This document shows, piece by piece, positions 7,139 through 14,869 of a DNA stretch of 19,158 nt; positions within the stretch are counted from its first letter, which is position 1; each line of letters begins with the position of its first letter. The notes beneath the pieces were generated by a model. The model worked only from the letters and a program-made list of their open reading frames with translations. It was not told the origin of the DNA and did not search any database. The DNA lies in contig JAFDFH010000136.1 in assembly GCA_019309945.1 (NCBI GenBank), positions 1-19,158 on the forward strand, given 5' to 3'. The translations under genes were made by a program, and so were the position numbers. This stretch comes from Deltaproteobacteria bacterium. GTDB taxonomy: Bacteria; Desulfobacterota; Desulfobacteria; Desulfobacterales; JAFDFH01.

Positions 7139-9454
7139 ATGGCTGAGATAAGTGCATTAAAAACACCAAATTCCAACGCCGCCAATGAGGAACAGCTCAA
7201 GACGGAGGTGGAGTATCGAACGAATCTACAAGAGATTTGCAATAAGATATATGCAGCTGCAAATCTGGATGAGATTTTAATAGACCTGAAGGACGAAATC
7301 ACCCGACTGTTCGATGCCGAGAGGATTACCGTTTTTGTGGTGGATGGAAAACAACGGGAACTCGTGTCACGATTCAAATCCGGGGCTGAGATTGCAGAAA
7401 TTCGTATACCTGTGGCGCCCACCAGTTTGGCCGGGTATGCTGCTTCCAAACAGAAAATCCTTAATATTAAAAATGTCTATGATGACAATGAACTCAATGC
7501 GATTGATGAGGATCTCAAATTTGATAAAAGCTGGGATCAAAAAACAGGGTTTCGGACAGAACAGGTTCTTGTATTCCCAATCATCTTCAAGAAGTTTATG
7601 CTGGGGGTGATTCAGCTTTTAAATCGACTGGACAACACTTCATTTACAAAACGCGACGAATGGGCCGTGGAAGAACTGTCCAAGATACTGGGTATTGCCC
7701 TGTATAACCAGAAACGCATGGCAAAAACCCGGATCAATAAATTCACATATCTTGTTGAAAACCATCTTGTTACCCAGAAAGAACTGGATAAAGCGATCGG
7801 GGATGCGAGACAAAAAAGAGAGCCGATTGAAAGCGTGTTGATACATGATGTTAAGATTCCGAAAAAGGAGATTGGGAAATCACTCAGTCAATTTTACAAG
7901 GTTCCATTCGAGCAGTACAACAAGATGGCATCCATACCGGGGGATCTTTTATCCGGATTGAAGGTGCAGTTCTTGCGTAGCAACGTCTGGGTTCCGTTGC
8001 GCAAAGAAGACGACCAAATCGTTATTGCGGTGGATAACCCTTACGATTTGCAAAAGGTTGACGGCATTAAAGCTCTTTTCATGGGTAAAACGGTTGCCTT
8101 TTGTGTCGCATTAAAGGAGGATATCCTTGAATATATCAATTTGTTTACCCAGGATGAGAAGGAACTGGCCTCAATGGATGAGATCCTCTCGCAGCTTCAT
8201 ATGGAGGATCGGGAGATCGAAGACGCCGAAGCTTCGCTTGGTGAGGAAGACAGTGCTGTTGTTCAGCTTGTTAACAAAATAATCATTGATGCCTATAACC
8301 GGGGAAGTTCTGATATTCACATCGAGCCCTATCCTGGAAGGCAAAACACCCAGGTCAGAATACGGGTGGACGGTTCCTGTGCAGTCTACCAGACCATTCC
8401 GTATGCCTATCGCAATGCAATCGTATCGCGGATTAAAATTATGTCCGATCTGGATATTGCGGAACGCCGCAGACCCCAGGATGGAAAAATTAAATTTAGA
8501 AAATACGGGGGATTGGATATCGAGCTGCGGGTTGCAACAGTCCCGACCCAGGGGGGCATGGAAGATGTGGTCTTGCGTATTCTGGCAGCGGGCGAACCGA
8601 TTCGCTTGAATAAAATGGGTTTTTCAAAATGGAATTATGATAATTTTATCAGCATCATCACGCAACCGTATGGCATCATTTTTGTGTGCGGCCCCACGGG
8701 TTCCGGAAAAACAACCACCCTCCACTCCGCTCTGGGGTATATTAATAAGCCTGAAACAAAGATCTGGACGGCTGAAGACCCTGTCGAGATCACCCAGAGA
8801 GGATTGCGGCAGGTTCAGGTTCACCCGAAAATCGGTTTTGATTTTGCGAATGCAATGCGTTCGTTCTTACGGGCAGATCCGGATGTTATCATGGTCGGTG
8901 AGATGCGTGACAGGGAAACCACACATATCGGCATCGAAGCATCATTAACCGGCCATCTAGTGTTTTCAACCCTTCATACCAACAGCGCGCCTGAAAGCGT
9001 TACCCGACTCCTTGACATGGGAATGGATTCATTCAACTTTGCGGACGCGATTTTGGGCATCCTTGCCCAGCGCTTGACCCGGACACTTTGCGAAAAGTGC
9101 AAGGAGGCCTACCATCCGACAAAGGAAGCGTATGATGAACTGTTAAGGGAATATGGTGATGATGAAACGTTTGAAAAAAATGTCAACATTCCATATTCAG
9201 ATGAACTAACATTATACAGACCGAATGGATGCGAGCGCTGCCATGGTACCGGATATTTAGGGCGGTGTGCCATTCACGAGCTGCTCATTGGAACCGACCC
9301 AATAAAAAAATTGGTTCAGGAAAGAGCAAGTGTCGAGGATATACGGGGCCTGGCCGTTAAGGAAGGCATGACAACCCTTAAACAAGACGGTATTTCAAAG
9401 ATATTTGGCGGAAAACTTGACTTGCTCCAGGTCCGCAAGGTTTGTATCAAGTAA
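7139..9454 (+). CDS. GspE/PilB-family secretion or pilus ATPase with N-terminal GAF domain
   Basis: The 771-aa protein has three parts. Residues about 20-185 form a GAF domain (NLDEILIDLKDEITRLFDAERITVFVVD is its start). Residues about 195-345 form a MshEN/T2SSE N-terminal domain. Residues about 385-765 are the hexameric ATPase, with Walker A GPTGSGKTT (518-526), the Asp box and Walker B ADPDVIMVGEMRD (579-591), and the His box STLHTN. Two CxxC pairs (Cys651/654 and Cys698/701) form the zinc module typical of GspE/PilB. The family drives pilin or pseudopilin assembly at the inner membrane. The GAF domain probably senses a small ligand such as a cyclic nucleotide and gates the motor, which is an inference. 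GGAGG at 7126-7130 fixes the ATG. No other pil or gsp gene is in the window, so it is an orphan ATPase here. PilT is excluded because the N-terminal and zinc modules are present. Confidence 0.95.
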   Translation: MAEISALKTPNSNAANEEQLKTEVEYRTNLQEICNKIYAAANLDEILIDLKDEITRLFDAERITVFVVDGKQRELVSRFKSGAEIAEIRIPVAPTSLAGYAASKQKILNIKNVYDDNELNAIDEDLKFDKSWDQKTGFRTEQVLVFPIIFKKFMLGVIQLLNRLDNTSFTKRDEWAVEELSKILGIALYNQKRMAKTRINKFTYLVENHLVTQKELDKAIGDARQKREPIESVLIHDVKIPKKEIGKSLSQFYKVPFEQYNKMASIPGDLLSGLKVQFLRSNVWVPLRKEDDQIVIAVDNPYDLQKVDGIKALFMGKTVAFCVALKEDILEYINLFTQDEKELASMDEILSQLHMEDREIEDAEASLGEEDSAVVQLVNKIIIDAYNRGSSDIHIEPYPGRQNTQVRIRVDGSCAVYQTIPYAYRNAIVSRIKIMSDLDIAERRRPQDGKIKFRKYGGLDIELRVATVPTQGGMEDVVLRILAAGEPIRLNKMGFSKWNYDNFISIITQPYGIIFVCGPTGSGKTTTLHSALGYINKPETKIWTAEDPVEITQRGLRQVQVHPKIGFDFANAMRSFLRADPDVIMVGEMRDRETTHIGIEASLTGHLVFSTLHTNSAPESVTRLLDMGMDSFNFADAILGILAQRLTRTLCEKCKEAYHPTKEAYDELLREYGDDETFEKNVNIPYSDELTLYRPNGCERCHGTGYLGRCAIHELLIGTDPIKKLVQERASVEDIRGLAVKEGMTTLKQDGISKIFGGKLDLLQVRKVCIK

Positions 9455-9465
9455 GTCAATGTCGT

Positions 9466-11289
9466 TTACTCGGCTGTTTTCAGAAATCTTTTCAGCTGGT
9501 TTTCGTAATATACGCGATTCTTTTTGACGATCTCAAGGGCGCGGCGTTCTGCTGCCACCGCTTTTTCAAACTCATCGTTAACATAATAGCTTTCAGCAAG
9601 CGTATCCAATATATGGGGGGCTGTTTTCAGATTCACCGCCCTTTGTGCAAGTATTACGGCTCGCTTGGGATTACGGATATTTTCTTTTTCACAGGTGGCA
9701 TATAACCAGGCAAGGTTATTTAATACCCGTGGGTTGTCCGGGTTAAGATCGAGTGCTTTTTCATATGCTTCGGCGGCCTCTTCAACGTCGTCGTTGCTGT
9801 AATAAAGATCACCCAACATGCTATAGAGCTCCCCTTGGTCAGGCGTCTTTGCAATTTCGCGTTGAACCATCTTTTCGAAAAAGTGTTGGTTTAACTTTTT
9901 TCCGGTTTCACCATAATTTAACTGATATCCAACCCCGGCAACGACAAGTATTCCCGCCAGATAAGCTGCAATGCTCTTTTTGACTTTCCGATTGTGATGG
10001 GCAATCCATTTTTTATCTGTTTCACACTTATTTAGATATGCGATCCGTTCTTTAATACTGAAATGGTGCCAGTTGGGTTTGTCCGGAGACTGTCGGCTCG
10101 TTATCGCAATTTTTTTTAAAGTAGAGATTAAAGGATGGGCACTGTCAAAAAGCTCATATACATAAATGTCCGCCTGACGTTCGAAATTCCGCATGAAGTA
10201 TCCGAAAATATATCGGAAATAAATAAGAAAGAGGATAATAATGACCAGACTGAAGAGCGCCGGCGTCACGGTGGCCGGATTCAGGCCGGTAAAGTCGATA
10301 AACCGGTAGATCGGTTTTGTATAAAAAATGGAAAATATGATCAGGTCAAAGGTGGCATACGAAAGTAGCAGGTAACCCACCAAAAAAAACAGATAAAATA
10401 TAAGATGCTTTCTTTTAATGTGCCCGATCTCGTGTGCAATGACCGCATCAATCTCTTCGGGTTCAAGGAAACGGAGGAGTGCGCCGGTAACCAGAATGTA
10501 GCGAAATCTTTTGATTAGCCCCATAACGCCGGCTGTGATCATCATGCCGCCGAAGATGGGCCAGTACAGAATGTTCCTATATTCAAAATTGGCCTTTTGG
10601 CACAGGTTTTCGATCCGTTCACGCTTATATCCGTTTTCCAGGGGTTTACACCTCCAGAATTTCTGGATCATTGCAGGGCTTATGATTGCAACGCCAAACA
10701 GGAAAATAAGGAAGTATATTCCTTGTCCTTCATTGGTTGAAAGCAACTGCTTGGGCAGCTCAAACGGCAGCGCATAAATAATATCGGCAATTCCGGACAG
10801 TAAAAGCCAGGGTAAAAGCACGGGGATCGAAAGTGAAATGTTGGACAGAACGTATGATCGTCGGGACAGGCCGGTTTGAAATATTTTTTGATAAGTGGCA
10901 TATGCGCAGGCCCAGAGAATCGCAAGGTAGAAAACGAAAAGCCCTAGAAAAAGAACGGCTTGAATCGTCGGAATCAGTTCAAGAAGGGGAAAGTCTGCCA
11001 GAAACAATGTCAGGTTCAGTCCATAAATATTGATAGCGAAAAGCATGACTGCAACGATCGATTGTCGGGTTAGAGTTGAGTGGAAAAGGTGATCGAGGCG
11101 TGAAAAGCTCTCCACCGGGATCTGCTTTTTTATCTTGCGAAAGACTATCCATGTGAAACCTGTAAAAATTATAATTAGACTAAAAAAAAGTGAGAGGGTT
11201 TCAAGAGGGGCAAAATTCGTTTCTTCAGAGGGCTGGTAGGTGGTGTAAATAAGAAGAACGATGATAAAATATAGAAAATTTCCAAACAT
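9466..11289 (-). CDS. Membrane M48-family metalloprotease with C-terminal TPR repeats
   Basis: From the chosen start the protein has 607 aa. The N-terminal half carries about six membrane helices. The zinc site is HEIGH (residues 286-290, in AVIAHEIGHIKRKH), with the third ligand Glu370 in ERQADIYVYEL, as in HtpX/Ste24-type M48 peptidases. Further helices follow the HEIGH motif. The C-terminal ~110 residues hold two to three TPR units (DLYYSNDDVEEAAEAYEKAL, then LNNLAWLYA and TLAESYYVNDEFEKAVAA), probably a docking surface. The protease would act on membrane proteins at the inner membrane. The open frame extends 27 codons upstream to 11370, but those codons are translated repeat (copy B), so the ATG at 11287-11289 before the first membrane helix is preferred. 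Neither start has a clear ribosome site. The gene is convergent with the GspE gene, 11 bp apart. Confidence 0.88.
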   Translation of the reverse strand: MFGNFLYFIIVLLIYTTYQPSEETNFAPLETLSLFFSLIIIFTGFTWIVFRKIKKQIPVESFSRLDHLFHSTLTRQSIVAVMLFAINIYGLNLTLFLADFPLLELIPTIQAVLFLGLFVFYLAILWACAYATYQKIFQTGLSRRSYVLSNISLSIPVLLPWLLLSGIADIIYALPFELPKQLLSTNEGQGIYFLIFLFGVAIISPAMIQKFWRCKPLENGYKRERIENLCQKANFEYRNILYWPIFGGMMITAGVMGLIKRFRYILVTGALLRFLEPEEIDAVIAHEIGHIKRKHLIFYLFFLVGYLLLSYATFDLIIFSIFYTKPIYRFIDFTGLNPATVTPALFSLVIIILFLIYFRYIFGYFMRNFERQADIYVYELFDSAHPLISTLKKIAITSRQSPDKPNWHHFSIKERIAYLNKCETDKKWIAHHNRKVKKSIAAYLAGILVVAGVGYQLNYGETGKKLNQHFFEKMVQREIAKTPDQGELYSMLGDLYYSNDDVEEAAEAYEKALDLNPDNPRVLNNLAWLYATCEKENIRNPKRAVILAQRAVNLKTAPHILDTLAESYYVNDEFEKAVAAERRALEIVKKNRVYYENQLKRFLKTAE

Positions 11290-11292
11290 TGA

Positions 11293-11406
11293 TTGATGAA
11301 TTCGTAAAAAGTCTGATTTAGACGGTTTCGTAAAAAGTTCAAATTCAAGGCGTGCAAGTTTTGTAATCATGAGGCGTACTTATCGTACGTTGAATGATTG
11401 CGAAAT
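11293..11406. repeat. Long palindromic dispersed repeat, copy B (one end lost)
   Basis: This copy matches the complement of copy A (5375-5527) from TTGATGAATTCGTAAAAAGTC through GACGGTTTCGTAAAAAGTTC (from 11321), the central AATCATGAGGCGTAC...GTACGTTGAATGATT hairpin and GCGAAAT. It then stops matching at about 11407, so its last ~40 bp are missing. It ends 3 bp from the protease start codon. Confidence 0.82.
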
Positions 11407-11436
11407 CAGCTTGCCCGTTAAACTGATTGAAAGGTT

Positions 11437-11490
11437 TGCGTTACCGGATGACTCCGCTGGTAGTTTAACCATAAGTTTATGAGAAGTTAC
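11437..11490. repeat. Partial TAACTTCTCAA-family repeat at the queH 3' end
   Basis: TTACCGGATGACTCCGCTGG (about 11441-11460) resembles the loop of the 1174-1248 copy (ACTTACCGGATGGCGCAGCG), and TGAGAAGTTAC (11480-11490) is its right arm. The queH stop codon (complement of 11487-11489) lies inside this arm. Confidence 0.55.
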
Positions 11491-12011
11491 AAGAATCTTT
11501 CCTTTTCACTGTAAATACACCCGCAGTATTGCTGGCGATACAATCCCAGGCGTTTTGACGCTTGGACGCCTTCTTTCCATCCATCGCGAAAATCGCGATA
11601 GTAAAACGGAACGCCCATTGACCGGCCAATCGATTCTCCGATGGTTTTTAGCATGTCATGCTTCTGGAATTTGCTGTACAACAGGGTGCTGGTAAAATAA
11701 TCGAACTTGCCTCGCTTGGCGATAAGGGCGCTTGATCTGAGGCGATCATGATAACAATAGGTGCATCGATCGGTTTCCCTGAAAACCACATTCTGGATGA
11801 AGCCCTCCAGATCATATTCTTCCTGGTAAATCACATGGAGACCCGTGTGTTCCGAAAAAGACGCCAATGATTCCTGGCGCTTTAAACATTCCGTGTAAGG
11901 GTGGATATTGTGGCGGTAAAAAAACCCCATGACATCGAAACCTTCATCCCGGAGGATTTTGACCGGATAAATCGCGCAAGGTGCACAACAAATATGTAAC
12001 AGGATTTTCAA
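11487..12011 (-). CDS. queH: Epoxyqueuosine reductase QueH
   Basis: The 174-aa protein is the DUF208 (QueH) type and is complete. It begins MKILLHICCAPCAIYP, with the adjacent Cys8-Cys9. It also has Cys83/Cys86 in DRCTYCYHDR and Cys163/Cys165 in QQYCGCIYS. These conserved cysteines bind the iron-sulfur and iron cofactors in the family. QueH reduces epoxyqueuosine to queuosine at position 34 of tRNAs with GUN anticodons, the last step of the pathway, and replaces the unrelated QueG. The start codon is TTG (complement of 12009-12011), overlapping the yggS stop as TTGA, so translation is probably coupled. It is the third gene of the maf-yggS-queH operon. Its stop codon is provided by a dispersed repeat arm, but the protein ends at the usual place after the YCGC motif. 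Confidence 0.93.
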   Translation of the reverse strand: MKILLHICCAPCAIYPVKILRDEGFDVMGFFYRHNIHPYTECLKRQESLASFSEHTGLHVIYQEEYDLEGFIQNVVFRETDRCTYCYHDRLRSSALIAKRGKFDYFTSTLLYSKFQKHDMLKTIGESIGRSMGVPFYYRDFRDGWKEGVQASKRLGLYRQQYCGCIYSEKERFL

Positions 12012-12691
12012 TTTCTTTTTCCGAAAATAGCGGTTCCGATACGAACCAGGGTTGCGCCTTCCTCTATCGCCGCCTCGAAATCACCCGTCATTCCCATGGA
12101 AAGTTCATCCATGGTAATATTCGGTATGTTCGCGTTTTTGATATGATCTCGCAGCCTGCGCAGATCTGCAAAAAAGGGTCGAACCTTTTCAGGCGCATTG
12201 AAAAAAGGCGGCATCGTCATCAACCCCTTAACGGACAGATTTTCAAGGTGACCGATGGCCTCGATCAGTTCGATCGTATCTTGCTTATATACCCCGGATT
12301 TTGAAGATTCCTCACCAATGTTCACCTGTATCAAAACCTGTTGAATTTTATTTATTTTCTTTGCCTGTTTGTCCAGCTCACGGGCCAGCTTAAGGGAGTC
12401 TAGAGAGTGGATCAAATCAAAGAGCCTGACCGCGTATTTTGCTTTGTTGGATTGTAAATGGCCGATAAAATGCCAGGAAACCGCATAAGATGAGAGGGCC
12501 TTGATTTTCTCTCCGGCTTCCTGAACATAATTTTCACCTAGAATTGTCACACCGGCGTCGATGGCTTCCCTGACCCTGCCTGACGGTATGGTTTTACTCA
12601 CCGCCACGAGACGAATGGTTTCAGAATCCCTGCCGCAGGAAACCGCTGCTTGGTGGATTCGTTCAAGTATATGTTGCAATCTCTTTTTCAA
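12008..12691 (-). CDS. yggS: YggS/PLPBP-family pyridoxal phosphate homeostasis protein
   Basis: The 227-aa protein has the fold-type III PLP-binding barrel of the YggS family. Lys33 in LVAVSKTIP is the Schiff-base lysine. GENYVQEA, WHFIGHLQSNKAKYA and the C-terminal LSMGMTGDFEAAIEEGATLVRIGTAIFG (phosphate-binding end) are family signatures, in the right order and spacing. The protein binds PLP, has no known enzymatic reaction, and keeps vitamin B6 and amino-acid pools balanced in the cytoplasm. The start codon is TTG (complement of 12689-12691), two bases after the maf stop; the 32 residues before Lys33 match the usual family length, which supports it. It is the middle gene of the minus-strand operon. 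Confidence 0.95.
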   Translation of the reverse strand: MKKRLQHILERIHQAAVSCGRDSETIRLVAVSKTIPSGRVREAIDAGVTILGENYVQEAGEKIKALSSYAVSWHFIGHLQSNKAKYAVRLFDLIHSLDSLKLARELDKQAKKINKIQQVLIQVNIGEESSKSGVYKQDTIELIEAIGHLENLSVKGLMTMPPFFNAPEKVRPFFADLRRLRDHIKNANIPNITMDELSMGMTGDFEAAIEEGATLVRIGTAIFGKRN

Positions 12692-12693
12692 CT

Positions 12694-13305
12694 CTAAACG
12701 GTCCCCGCGTCTGCGAAATGTAAGATCCTTTCTTTGTTCAGAAATTCGATGACCTCACAGACAGGAAGACCCACCACATTGGTATAAGATCCCTTGATAC
12801 TTTTTACCAGGAAGGTCCCAAGCCCTTGAATAGCATACGCACCGGCCTTGTCAAAGGGCTCCTTGGACTGAATGTACCATTCGATTTCCTCATCCGTCAG
12901 GTGTTTAAAAAGAACTTCGGTTTTTACGGTTTCTGAAAAATTTCGTTTTTTTGCGAGACAGCAAATCGTATAGCCGGTGAGTACCTGGTGGATCTTTCCG
13001 CTAAGCTGTTTCAGCATTTTCCGGGCTTCTGATTTCGATCCGGGTTTGCCAAGGATTATGCCGTCCATGAGAACAATCGTATCCGCGCCGATGACCCAGC
13101 TCTCCGGATATTTTTTAGCTACTTCGCCTGCTTTAGCCTCGGCCAAATCCCTCACATATTTTTCCGGCGAAGTCATTGATACTGATTTTTCATCAACACT
13201 GCTGGGTATAACAGAAAACGAAAGTCCTGCTTGTTTTAGGAGATACCGGCGCCGTTGGGATTTTGAGGCAAGAATTAATAGTAGATGACGATAATTTGCC
13301 TGCAT
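12694..13305 (-). CDS. maf: Maf-family nucleoside triphosphate pyrophosphatase
   Basis: The 203-aa protein is full length. The substrate-binding ILASKSQRRRYLL near the N-terminus, the catalytic Asp75 in IGADTIVL, GKPGSKSEARKMLKQLSGK, and DKAGAYAIQG followed by GSYTNVVGLPV are all Maf/YhdE signatures. The DKAGAYAIQG form is that of the YhdE branch (dTTP/UTP pyrophosphatase), against m7GTP for YceF. It removes modified or excess nucleotides from the pool, and Maf proteins are also linked to septum control. The ATG (complement of 13303-13305) has a weak AGG ribosome site. It is the promoter-proximal gene of maf-yggS-queH. Confidence 0.94.
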   Translation of the reverse strand: MQANYRHLLLILASKSQRRRYLLKQAGLSFSVIPSSVDEKSVSMTSPEKYVRDLAEAKAGEVAKKYPESWVIGADTIVLMDGIILGKPGSKSEARKMLKQLSGKIHQVLTGYTICCLAKKRNFSETVKTEVLFKHLTDEEIEWYIQSKEPFDKAGAYAIQGLGTFLVKSIKGSYTNVVGLPVCEVIEFLNKERILHFADAGTV

Positions 13306-13433
13306 AACAACCTATTATCAGATCAAATAGGCTTTGACAAGCACCAAGAATACGGTTAAAGAAACTATTTTGCAATCTGTGAAACATTGGTGAAAATCGT
13401 AATGTGATGAACGAATTTCAGTAAGCATTCAGC

Positions 13434-13457
13434 CACAAAGTCCCAAAGACACGAAGA
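13434..13457. repeat. 8-bp micro-tandem array, three units
   Basis: CACAAAGT (13434-13441), CCCAAAGA (13442-13449) and CACGAAGA (13450-13457) are three successive octamers of the pattern CNCRAAGW. Similar CACAAAGACAC strings are common dispersed microrepeats in deltaproteobacterial genomes (from general knowledge). Confidence 0.6.
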
Positions 13458-13591
13458 GGCCTAAATCATGCAAAATCACTTACAAAAAAAGGAAAAGCGT
13501 GATCTGATTGTTTTGAAATTAGGTGCTTAGCGGCGCGCTATCGATAATTTGTTGTTGATGTTTTAAATCTACGTTTTTTCCACTTGCGTTC

Positions 13592-13619
13592 GATACCCGA
13601 TACTGGATACGGGATGCTC
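13592..13619. repeat. 7-bp micro-tandem array, four units
   Basis: GATACCC, GATACTG, GATACGG and GATGCTC follow each other without gaps, giving four heptamers of the form GATRCNN. Confidence 0.7.
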
Positions 13620-13674
13620 GCTAACTCAAAATTGGAATTTTAGCTTCTTTTTATATAATGGTTAACATCCTTAA

Positions 13675-13713
13675 TTTTAGGCACTTTAGCGCACTTTAGG
13701 CATTTTAGGCATT
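13675..13713. repeat. 9-10 bp micro-tandem array, four units
   Basis: TTTTAGGCAC, TTTAGCGCAC, TTTAGGCAT and TTTAGGCAT are contiguous and share a TTTAGGCA core. The period is close to one DNA helical turn, so the units face the same side of the helix. Confidence 0.7.
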
Positions 13714-13754
13714 TGTAGCTCGGGTTTTTACCGTTACAGTTGCCCAGGTGGCCA

Positions 13755-13782
13755 CTTCTTCCAAGCGCAGTCTTGGAAGAAG
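13755..13782. repeat. Perfect 11-bp stem hairpin upstream of the sugar operon
   Basis: CTTCTTCCAAG (13755-13765), the loop CGCAGT and CTTGGAAGAAG (13772-13782) form a perfect stem. No T-run follows on either strand, so it is not a standard terminator. It lies 125 bp before the epimerase ATG and could be a leader structure or a protein site. Confidence 0.6.
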
Positions 13783-13906
13783 CGTAGGATCTTGTCTTTA
13801 TAACTGGGTGCTTTAGGGCTGAACAATTATGAATTTTATAGTATAAGAAACAGGAGTAAACCAGGACCCCGGGTCAAGGGGCATTGACAGGTCGGAGCTG
13901 TGATCG

Positions 13907-14869
13907 ATGGATATTCAATTTAAAAAAGCACTCGTTACCGGTGGTGCAGGGTTTATCGGATCGCATCTTGTTGATGCTTTGATATCAGCAGGGTGTGAAG
14001 TAACGGTGGTGGATGATCTTTCAACCGGTAATCTTGCCAACCTGGATCATGTAAAAGAAAAAATAAATTTCTATAAAGGTGATATAAGAGATGAGGAATT
14101 ATTACAGAAAGTTGCCGCGGATTGCGATGTAATATTTCACCAGGCGGCTGTGGTTTCAGTCCCGCAAACTGTGGAAAATCCAGTGGCCTCGGCCATGGTA
14201 AACGAAATCGGGACATTATTTGTTCTCGAAGTCGCCCGGAAAAACAATATTAAGCGGGTGGTTATCGCCAGTTCATGTGCTGTTTACGGCGATGACCCGG
14301 AGATCCCCAAGCATGAGAATATGAATCCCAACCCGCAAAGTCCCTATGCGGTGCAAAAACTCACGGGGGAATTTTACGCCCGCCTTTATTTCGAGCTTTA
14401 TGGGGTTGAGACCGTCTGTTTACGCTATTTTAATGTTTATGGGCCCAGACAGGACCCGTCCTCCCCTTACTCCGGAGTCATCTCACTATTTATGACCCAT
14501 GCTGCCGCCGGAACAGTTCCCGTCATTTACGGGGACGGAAATCAATACAGGGATTTCGTATTCGTGAAGGACGTCGTCAAGGCCAATATTCATGCTGCAA
14601 CTACAAAAAATTACTGTGGAAAAACATTCAATATCGGTACCGGAAGATTTGTTCGTGTAACAGAGCTGTGGGAGATGACCCGTGGGCTTGCCGGCATTGA
14701 AATTGAGCCCATCTACAAACCGCTAAGACCCGGTGATATCCGTGAATCTGTCGCAAATATCGACCTTGCCAAAAAGGCCTTTGGATTTGAACCCGAATAT
14801 TCATTTAAAAACGGTCTTGAAAGCACATTTGAATGGTACAATGGAATACATTTTAGGAGCAAGGAATGA
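13907..14869 (+). CDS. NAD-dependent UDP-sugar 4-epimerase (GalE/WbpP-like)
   Basis: The 320-aa protein is an extended short-chain dehydrogenase. GGAGFIGS (residues 12-19) binds NAD, Ser123 (SSCAVYG) with Tyr147 and Lys151 (SPYAVQK) is the catalytic triad, and YFNVYGPRQ with GDGNQYRDFVFVKDVV is the UDP-sugar site. It should invert C4 of UDP-glucose/UDP-galactose or UDP-GlcNAc/UDP-GalNAc. The PSSPYSGVI stretch resembles WbpP-type UDP-GlcNAc epimerases, but the substrate cannot be settled from sequence. GGAG (13894-13897) is 9 nt before the ATG. It is the first gene of the sugar-nucleotide operon and overlaps the next gene by the four bases ATGA. The context points to surface polysaccharide synthesis. 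Confidence 0.93.
   Translation: MDIQFKKALVTGGAGFIGSHLVDALISAGCEVTVVDDLSTGNLANLDHVKEKINFYKGDIRDEELLQKVAADCDVIFHQAAVVSVPQTVENPVASAMVNEIGTLFVLEVARKNNIKRVVIASSCAVYGDDPEIPKHENMNPNPQSPYAVQKLTGEFYARLYFELYGVETVCLRYFNVYGPRQDPSSPYSGVISLFMTHAAAGTVPVIYGDGNQYRDFVFVKDVVKANIHAATTKNYCGKTFNIGTGRFVRVTELWEMTRGLAGIEIEPIYKPLRPGDIRESVANIDLAKKAFGFEPEYSFKNGLESTFEWYNGIHFRSKE

Larger units (their letters stand above)
13306..13906. other. Repeat-rich gene-free stretch between maf and the sugar operon
   Basis: This 601-bp stretch separates the divergent maf operon and the nucleotide-sugar operon, so both promoters must lie here; I could not fix either with confidence. It holds three micro-tandem arrays with different periods (13434-13457, 13592-13619, 13675-13713) and one perfect hairpin (13755-13782). 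TATAGT at 13837-13842 is a possible -10 box without a good -35. No ORF or RNA gene was seen. Confidence 0.7.

Noticed and set aside
13434..13713. CRISPR-like array
   Set aside because: The repeats are 7-10 bp long, directly adjacent and of different sequence; there are no spacers of constant length and no cas genes.
13740..13800. Possible JUMPstart/ops element before the polysaccharide genes
   Set aside because: The GGCGGTAG core was not found on either strand; only a plain hairpin is present.
13884..13889. TTGACA box just before the first epimerase gene
   Set aside because: It lies 18 bp before the ATG and overlaps the ribosome site, so it cannot be a -35 box for this gene.
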